NCBI GenBank assembly: GCA_018701055.1
Contig: JABIUH010000364.1
Coordinates: forward strand, 1-11,905
Reading direction: 5' to 3'
DNA from: Woeseia sp.
Lineage (GTDB): Bacteria; Pseudomonadota; Gammaproteobacteria; Steroidobacterales; Woeseiaceae
DNA length: 11,905 bases
The notes under the pieces are model-generated. The model was not told the DNA's origin and did no database searches. It worked only from the letters and a program-made list of their open reading frames with translations. The position numbers were made by a program, and so were the translations under genes. Within the stretch, counting starts at the first letter, position 1; every line of letters starts with the position of its first letter. Below, in pieces: positions 7,116 through 11,905 of this stretch.

Positions 7116-9049
7116 GTACTTGCCAATTCCTGTCGATTTTTGAAGTGACGCAGCGCGTCGGGATTTGCCAGTGCATCCATATTCTTGACCGCCCGCCCGT
7201 GCACGACGTTGCGCACTGCCAGTTCCACAATCTTGCCGCTGATCGTGCGCGGAATTTCCTCAACCTCTACAATTTTCTCAGGTACATGCCGCAGCGTTGT
7301 GTTGTCGCGAATTACCGCTCGAATTTTGCCTTGTAACGCTGCATCCAATGAAATGCCGTCTCGCAAGTGTACGAACAAGACCACTCGCACATCGTCGTCC
7401 CAATCCTGACCGATTGCGATACTTTCTAAAACCTCGTTTAATTTTTCCACTTGCCGATATATTTCAGCGGTCCCGATACGGACACCACCGGGATTAAGTA
7501 CCGCATCCGATCGACCGTAAATAACCATTCCGCCGTTAGGCGTGATTTCGGCATAGTCGCCATGCGCCCAAACACCAGGGAATCGGTCAAAGTAAGCCGC
7601 ATGGTATTTTTGATCGTCGGGGTCATTCCAAAACCCGACCGGCATCGACGGAAAAGCGTTACTACATACCAGCTCGCCGTTTTGCCCGATGACGGCTTCA
7701 CCGTCGTCGTTATAGATTTGCACCTGCATACCAAGCGCCAAACACTGCAATTCACCTCGGCGAACTGGAAGTAACGGATTGCCACCGGCAAAACAACTGA
7801 TGATATCGGTGCCGCCGGATATGGATGACAATTGAACATCGGCAGATATCGCGTCGTATACATAATCGAAACTCTCCGGCGCCAGCACAGAGCCGGTGGA
7901 AAGAATCGTTTTTAGCGCCGGCAGATCAAACTCATCGCGAGGTCTGACGCCCGCCTTCTCCAGCGCAGAAATGAATTTGGCGCTGGTTCCGAAAACCGTT
8001 ACGGCTTCGTCTTCAGCCATTTTCCATAGGCCTCGCCCATCGTCCAAAAACGGCGACCCATCATAGAGAATAATCGTCGCACCAGCCGTTAGCGCACTGA
8101 CCAGCCAATTCCACATCATCCAACCGCACGTGGTGAAATAGAACACGCGATCCTCAGGCCCTATATCACAATGCAATGAATGTTCTTTGATGTGTTGAAT
8201 CAGGGTGCCGCCCGCGCCATGCACGATGCACTTGGGGACTCCGGTCGTTCCTGACGAATACATGATGTATAGGGGGTGATTGAATTCCGTCGGCGTACAG
8301 TTCAAGCGCGCATTCGGCACCATGATGTCCTGCCACATAACACCGTTGCCCAGCCCGCCAATGTCCACGTCGTCGCGAGTAAACGGGACGACAACTGTTT
8401 TTTCGATGCTGGGAATTTGTTTTAGCACTCCCCCGACGGCACCCAGCGAATCGAATCGCTTGCCATTGTAGAAATAGCCATCTGCGCAGAACAAGACTTT
8501 CGGTGCAATCTGTCCGAAGCGATCAACCACACCATTAATACCGAAATCTGGTGAACAGGAAGACCAGATCGCGCCAATACTCGTTGCCGCGAGCATCGCA
8601 ACGATGGCTTCCGGACAATTCGGCAGAAACCCTGCCACGCGATCGCCTTTCACGACGCCCGCATCTCTTAACCCGGCACTTATACTCGCGACCTGCGAGC
8701 GCAGTTCATCATAGCTCAACGCTCGCCTCGCGCCATTCTCGCCGCGAAAAATAATAGCCGGACGACCGCCGGTTTGCCGCAGCACGTGTTCGGGAAAACT
8801 GAGTTCTGCATCTTTGAACCACTCAGCTGTCGTCATATCTCCCGGCTGATGTACGACGACACTGGCTTCCCTGGTGAATCGAACCTCACCGAAATCACAT
8901 ACTGCCTGCCAAAATGCCGCACTATTGTTGATAGCCCACGATTGCAACTCAGCGTATGAATCGCAGCTTTGCGACTTCATAAATCGATACATGGCGCTGT
9001 TTTGAACCCGCTCGTCCGAGGGGCTCCAGAGAATCTTGTTGTCTGCCAA
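7112..9049 (-). CDS. Acetoacetyl-CoA synthetase (acetoacetate-CoA ligase)
   Basis: This adenylate-forming enzyme makes acetoacetyl-CoA from acetoacetate, ATP and CoA in the cytosol, feeding acetoacetate from leucine or ketone-body breakdown into thiolase. It has 645 residues from the start chosen; the family is usually about 650. Motifs are the AACS-type N-terminus (ILWSPSDERV), GAIWSSCSPDFG, the P-loop YSSGTTGVPK (264-273), FYFTTCGWMMWNWL, SISGGTDIISCF, HGDYAEITPNGG, YGRSDAVLNPGGVRIG, and the catalytic Lys606 in PRTISGKIVELAVR. These match rhizobial AcsA-type acetoacetyl-CoA synthetases rather than acetyl-CoA synthetases. The TTG at 9049 is preferred because AAGG lies 8 nt upstream; a TTG at 9091 has no ribosome site, and the first ATG would remove conserved sequence. 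It is the first gene of the operon with the thioesterase and glpK. Confidence 0.93.
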   Translation of the reverse strand: MADNKILWSPSDERVQNSAMYRFMKSQSCDSYAELQSWAINNSAAFWQAVCDFGEVRFTREASVVVHQPGDMTTAEWFKDAELSFPEHVLRQTGGRPAIIFRGENGARRALSYDELRSQVASISAGLRDAGVVKGDRVAGFLPNCPEAIVAMLAATSIGAIWSSCSPDFGINGVVDRFGQIAPKVLFCADGYFYNGKRFDSLGAVGGVLKQIPSIEKTVVVPFTRDDVDIGGLGNGVMWQDIMVPNARLNCTPTEFNHPLYIMYSSGTTGVPKCIVHGAGGTLIQHIKEHSLHCDIGPEDRVFYFTTCGWMMWNWLVSALTAGATIILYDGSPFLDDGRGLWKMAEDEAVTVFGTSAKFISALEKAGVRPRDEFDLPALKTILSTGSVLAPESFDYVYDAISADVQLSSISGGTDIISCFAGGNPLLPVRRGELQCLALGMQVQIYNDDGEAVIGQNGELVCSNAFPSMPVGFWNDPDDQKYHAAYFDRFPGVWAHGDYAEITPNGGMVIYGRSDAVLNPGGVRIGTAEIYRQVEKLNEVLESIAIGQDWDDDVRVVLFVHLRDGISLDAALQGKIRAVIRDNTTLRHVPEKIVEVEEIPRTISGKIVELAVRNVVHGRAVKNMDALANPDALRHFKNRQELAST

Positions 9050-9261
9050 AGTAGGTGCCTTGCGCTTTTCGTCACTATAGCGGGATTGCAATATTCTGCT
9101 GATTATGACGATTTTGACGAGGAAACGCTCGGAGTTCCGCGCCCAATCATCGACGCGAGCAGAACCCCTTTCCGGCAGCCTGATTTGCGCGGCATTACCC
9201 CTATTATCTAGTTCCAGTGCAATTAGTCGCTATTGACCGGTTGATGAGATAAGGGATTGCA

Positions 9262-9846
9262 GTGAACGAAATCTGGGCCATCATTATTTTAACGGTTGCG
9301 GTTGTGGGGATTGTCTGGGCCATCCGCGATAAAGCCAAGTCTCGACCGATTCCGGAAGCCATCCGTCCCGGGAAAACATTGCCAGACTTTACAGTTTTGG
9401 ACGAAGACGGCACCACGCTTAGCTCATCGTCTTTGCGGGGCTCTCCCACCGTGCTTTTATTCGTTCGCGGTACTTGGTGCCCTTTTTGCAGTAAACAAGT
9501 GGCGAATCTCACCCACTACTACAACGAGATTACGTCAGCTGGCGCAAGGCTTATTTTGGTTACGCCCAAGCCCTTGGATACCACACGACGCGTAGCGGAT
9601 GCATTCGGAGTTAATTTTGAATCTTGGTTAGATGAATCGTTGTAGGTCGCAAAGTCACTAAACCTACTGAGCGTCGATGGCGTGCCCGGCAAACACCGGG
9701 CCGACTATGGTAACGACACCTTATGGCCGACATCGTTAGTTATTGATGCCGAGGGGGTCATTCAATTTGCCGAGTTATCGCGATTTATCGTGGACAGACC
9801 GAATCCCGAAAAGTTACTCGCAGTCGTTAAACGCCTGCAGAAATGA
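9262..9846 (+). pseudogene. AhpC/TSA thioredoxin-fold gene cut by an in-frame amber codon
   Basis: The frame opens at a GTG (9262) with AAGGGA about 6 nt upstream. It encodes an N-terminal membrane anchor (about 4-21) and a thioredoxin-fold domain with LPDFTVLDEDG and the redox motif WCPFC (72-76). At codon 128 (9643-9645) a TAG interrupts the frame. The same frame then continues without a gap to a TGA at 9844-9846, with convincing family sequence (DYGNDTLWPTSLVIDAEGV and DRPNPEKLL). The intact protein would be 194 residues, a membrane-tethered peroxiredoxin-like or disulfide oxidoreductase protein facing the periplasm. A single substitution explains the break. UAG ends cpxP, the PP2C gene and the thioesterase gene here, so it is an ordinary stop in this genome. 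A truncated 127-residue product would keep CPFC but lose the second half of the fold. A sequencing error cannot be excluded. Confidence 0.82.
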
Positions 9847-10696
9847 TTCGTTTCGCTTGCTGATCGGCCACGACATTTGTCGGTTTGTCGCTTGCAGCTG
9901 ATTCCTCGAAGATCCCGGTCAGCCGCGGTCCGATGGCAGACACTTGCTGCCAAACCTCGTCTTCAGTTGTATCACCGTAGTACTCGCACGCAACATTGAT
10001 AATTCCGCCGCCATTGATGACGTAGTCAGGCGCGTAAAGGATGTCTGCAACATTGGAATCGATTCGGCATTCATAATCGCGCCCAGCGCGCACGGCGCTA
10101 CGACGTCAACTTTCTGAACCAAAATATCCTCAAGGGAGATTGACGTCGCACTAAATTCGTCTACGACCTTGCGCACACGGCCCGCATCGATGTCGGCCAC
10201 GACAAGGTTTGCGCCAGCTTCATGGAGATATTTGCAAAGATAGTAACCAACCTGGCCCACGCCCTGCACGGCCACGGTTAGGCCGGCAACGTCATTACGA
10301 CCAAGCTTAAATTGCACCGCGGATTCGATGCCTTTGAAAATGCCATACGACGTCTTCGGCCGTAACATATGCGCCACCGAGCTGCTCAACGAAATCCCCG
10401 TAACGTTCTTAGAGCGCTGCACTGCCTGAGTATCCGGGCGTTTTCATAATGACGCCCTTGCCTCCGCCGAACTTCAAGCCCGCCATGGCATTCTTGTAGC
10501 TCATGCACTGGGATAGGCGTAACACGTCGTGCAGTGCCTCGGTGCTGGAGGCATAAGACCAAAGCCTCGTGCCGCCGGCTGATGGGCCGAGCGCCGTGGA
10601 ATGGATAGCGATGATCGCCTGCAATCCAGTTGTCGCGTCATGGCAAAAGACGACCTTTTCGTGTGCGTCGAACGCTGAATCATCGAAGGCGGACAT
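9827..10696 (-). pseudogene. Leucine dehydrogenase remnant with two internal deletions
   Basis: The family (Glu/Leu/Phe/Val dehydrogenases) oxidatively deaminates branched-chain amino acids with NAD. Three pieces in three frames align in order to it. The N-terminal piece (10696 to about 10412) starts at ATG 10696 with GAG upstream and has VVFCHDATTGLQAIIAIHS and GLKFGGGKGVI with the catalytic Lys. The middle piece (about 10415 to 10050) has NVTGIS, the NAD-binding VAVQGVGQVGYYLCKYLH and VDVVAPCALGAIMNAESIP. The C-terminal piece (about 10050 to 9827) has LYAPDYVINGGGIINVACEYYG. Roughly 30 codons are missing at the first junction, including the TAEDVG region with the catalytic Asp, and about 25 at the second, including the AGSANNQL-type NAD motif. 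Both losses shift the frame. The locus spans 290 codons, against about 345-365 in the family, so it is not functional. Confidence 0.88.
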
Positions 10697-10711
10697 GAAA
10701 TCTCACGATTA

Positions 10712-10740
10712 ATTGAAATGTGTCAGTGCTGGCGCGACAA
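10712..10740 (-). promoter_or_regulatory. Possible promoter of the leucine dehydrogenase remnant
   Basis: On the minus strand TTGTCG (10735-10740) and TTCAAT (10712-10717) are 17 bases apart and match the sigma-70 -35 and -10 consensus in 4 of 6 positions each. They are placed 15-45 nt before the start codon. This is a weak match. Confidence 0.22.
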
Positions 10741-10776
10741 CGATTGCCGCGGCGCGGATTCTAGCACCCAATAATC

Positions 10777-10812
10777 ATGCCGGCATAGATTCGCGTTGCT
10801 GCTGGCGCGAAT
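10777..10812. repeat. Two adjacent palindromes downstream of the DUF2461 gene
   Basis: ATGCCGGCAT (10777-10786) is a perfect 10-bp palindrome. It is followed by ATTCGCG (10789-10795) and CGCGAAT (10806-10812), a perfect 7-bp inverted repeat with a 10-base loop. They lie 15-50 nt past the DUF2461 stop in a 130-nt gap without genes. No T run follows on the minus strand, so they may be a weak or Rho-assisted end of transcription, or a site for an unknown regulator. Confidence 0.3.
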
Positions 10813-10826
10813 GCGTGGCGTTAACC

Positions 10827-11522
10827 CTAGAATTGGACGTTGACGGCCTTGCACAAGAAACGCATGTAAGGATCCGCTGCTCGAAAGGCTGTCTCGACAT
10901 TGCGCTGGAATTTTGGACTTAGCGCATCCCTGATTGTCATGTTCTTAATCGCAATAAAGTCCTTCCGCTTGATGTCCTCGATCTGTGGATTTTCTTTATC
11001 AAAACCGCGCGGTGGTCTAGTCAACGTTGCTCCGCCAAGTTGAAAATGTCGCGCAAAATCCTTGTCGTCTCGAGCACGTTCCCATGCCGTCGGTTTATCG
11101 GAAATTTTACCGCGAATACCTTTCAATGCATCCGATGCGGGACGCCACATTCCGGCGCCGAGAAATACCTCATCAGGATCAATGTGGACATAATAACCTG
11201 GGGCGTGAACATCGCGTGCCTGCTCATGGCGAAACTGAATACCTATATTGGTTTTATAAGGAATTTTTTCTTTTGAGAATCTTGTATCGCGATAAACTCT
11301 CATTAAAGATCCACCCATCCGTTTAGGAATCGCGGTAAATCGCGGTGCTATTTCCTCCAACGGTGCTTGCATCGATTGAATGAATCTTAACGCAACATCA
11401 AGAACTTCTTCTTCATAACGTGTTTTGTTAGCGTTAAACCAGTCCCGATTGTTGTTATCGCGGAGCTCGGTTAGAAACTCAATTGAACTAGGCGTAAATC
11501 GAGCGTTGCCGTCGTTTGGCAT
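10827..11522 (-). CDS. DUF2461 family protein
   Basis: This 231-residue protein matches the DUF2461 (TIGR02453) family, whose function is unknown and whose usual length is about 220-230. Family landmarks are FTPSSIEFLTEL (9-20), NNNRDWFNANKTRYEEEV (23-40), the central RVYRDTRFSKEKIPYKTNIG motif (75-94), GYYVHIDPDEVFLGAGMWRP (about 109-128), and a C-terminal region with FDKENPQIEDIKRKDFIAIK. No signal peptide or membrane segment is seen, so it should be cytosolic. The ATG at 11522 has AGGAG 8 nt upstream, a strong site that fixes the start. That site lies in the 12-nt gap after the upstream small gene, so the two are likely co-transcribed. The family assignment is firm; no function can be stated from the sequence. 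Confidence 0.9.
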   Translation of the reverse strand: MPNDGNARFTPSSIEFLTELRDNNNRDWFNANKTRYEEEVLDVALRFIQSMQAPLEEIAPRFTAIPKRMGGSLMRVYRDTRFSKEKIPYKTNIGIQFRHEQARDVHAPGYYVHIDPDEVFLGAGMWRPASDALKGIRGKISDKPTAWERARDDKDFARHFQLGGATLTRPPRGFDKENPQIEDIKRKDFIAIKNMTIRDALSPKFQRNVETAFRAADPYMRFLCKAVNVQF

Positions 11523-11534
11523 TGTGGCTTCTCC

Positions 11535-11905
11535 TCAGCAGGACTCGTTTTCGTTCGGATGAGGATACATGTCCGACTCATCTTCACCATCGCGAGGTGC
11601 AAGACATGCGAAGTCCTTTTCGACCAATATGCTTAAGCGCTCACCGTCATCAAGAAGTTGTTCAGCCGAAATAGAGACCTGCTCGGACGCCGCCCACTCC
11701 TGAACGTCCACGGCAGGAACGCGGACGGTCATTACGTTATTCGAAATATGCGCCTCCGGCGCCACCGTTGCAGGTGAGCTTTCAAAAACGTACTCGAAGG
11801 CATTTGCGCCAGCGAAATGAACCCGTCCACGAACCAAGCCCTCAGAATTGGCCGTTCCAACCTCAGTTCTGGTGAGGCGCAAGCGAATTGAATTGTCGAG
11901 AATAC
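11535..11905 (-). CDS. Small uncharacterised protein, DUF7009-like, 5' end off the window
   Basis: The frame is open to the right edge. Its readable start is ILDNSIRLRLTRTEV, so only a few N-terminal residues are likely missing and the full protein should be about 125-130 residues. The TTG near 11880 lies inside this conserved N-terminus and is not the start. The C-terminal segment LVEKDFACLAPRDGEDESD followed by MYPHPNE looks like the tail of a small bacterial family that I recall as DUF7009; I am not certain of that name. The protein is acidic, soluble and has no membrane segment or signal peptide. It ends at a TGA (11535-11537), 12 nt before the DUF2461 start, so the two genes probably form an operon. 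Function unknown. Confidence 0.75.
   Translation of the reverse strand, partial: ILDNSIRLRLTRTEVGTANSEGLVRGRVHFAGANAFEYVFESSPATVAPEAHISNNVMTVRVPAVDVQEWAASEQVSISAEQLLDDGERLSILVEKDFACLAPRDGEDESDMYPHPNENESC

Noticed and set aside
7438..7863. 141-codon open frame on the minus strand
   Set aside because: It is a shifted frame within the acetoacetyl-CoA synthetase gene, whose own frame is continuous and conserved.
9050..9261. Clear promoters or an operator in the divergent gap between the acetoacetyl-CoA synthetase and the redox pseudogene
   Set aside because: -10-like words such as TATTAT and GATAAT occur around 9200-9210, but none has a fitting -35 at normal spacing, and no good palindrome was found.
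9643..9645. UAG read as pyrrolysine or by programmed readthrough
   Set aside because: UAG is the stop codon of three other genes here, no known pyrrolysine context fits this family, and the neighbouring gene is also broken, so plain mutation is simpler.
1..11905. Mobile element, phage or defence system
   Set aside because: No transposase, integrase, long terminal repeats, CRISPR repeats or defence-type domains were seen. The kinase and phosphatase pair lacks neighbours typical of defence islands.

Overview
The window looks like a chromosomal segment of a Gram-negative, probably gammaproteobacterial, genome of moderate GC. The reasons are a divergent cpxP / cpxR-cpxA layout like that of E. 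coli, a GlpK of the bacterial type, and proteobacterial-type acetoacetyl-CoA synthetase, hotdog thioesterase and DUF2461 proteins. The genus cannot be told from the sequence alone. I see no tRNA, rRNA, insertion sequence, CRISPR array or phage gene.

Layout. (1) 35-2814 is an envelope-stress module: a CpxP/Spy-like periplasmic protein on the minus strand, and a divergent CpxR-CpxA two-component pair on the plus strand, with a possible CpxR box between them. (2) 2832-4939 (minus) is a eukaryotic-like Ser/Thr kinase carrying four C-terminal zinc ribbons, overlapping by ATGA a PP2C-type phosphatase. The phosphatase converges tail to tail on cpxA. (3) 5118-9049 (minus) is a likely three-gene operon: acetoacetyl-CoA synthetase, a hotdog thioesterase (ATGA overlap) and glycerol kinase (15-nt gap). 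(4) 9262-10696 is a decayed stretch. A membrane-anchored thioredoxin-fold (AhpC/TSA type) gene is cut by one in-frame amber codon, and it meets tail to tail a leucine dehydrogenase gene broken by two out-of-frame internal deletions. (5) 10827-11905 (minus) is a DUF2461 protein preceded by a small protein that runs off the right edge.

How the genes fit together. CpxP, CpxA and CpxR should form a periplasmic-stress feedback loop. The kinase and phosphatase form a reversible Ser/Thr phosphorylation pair whose target is not visible here. Acetoacetyl-CoA synthetase would activate acetoacetate, an end product of leucine breakdown. The dead leucine dehydrogenase beside it suggests that this locus once had a branched-chain amino-acid role now lost or moved elsewhere. 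Glycerol kinase sits in this operon without glpF or glpD, which is unusual. The most notable items are the zinc-ribbon kinase/phosphatase pair and the two adjacent broken genes.
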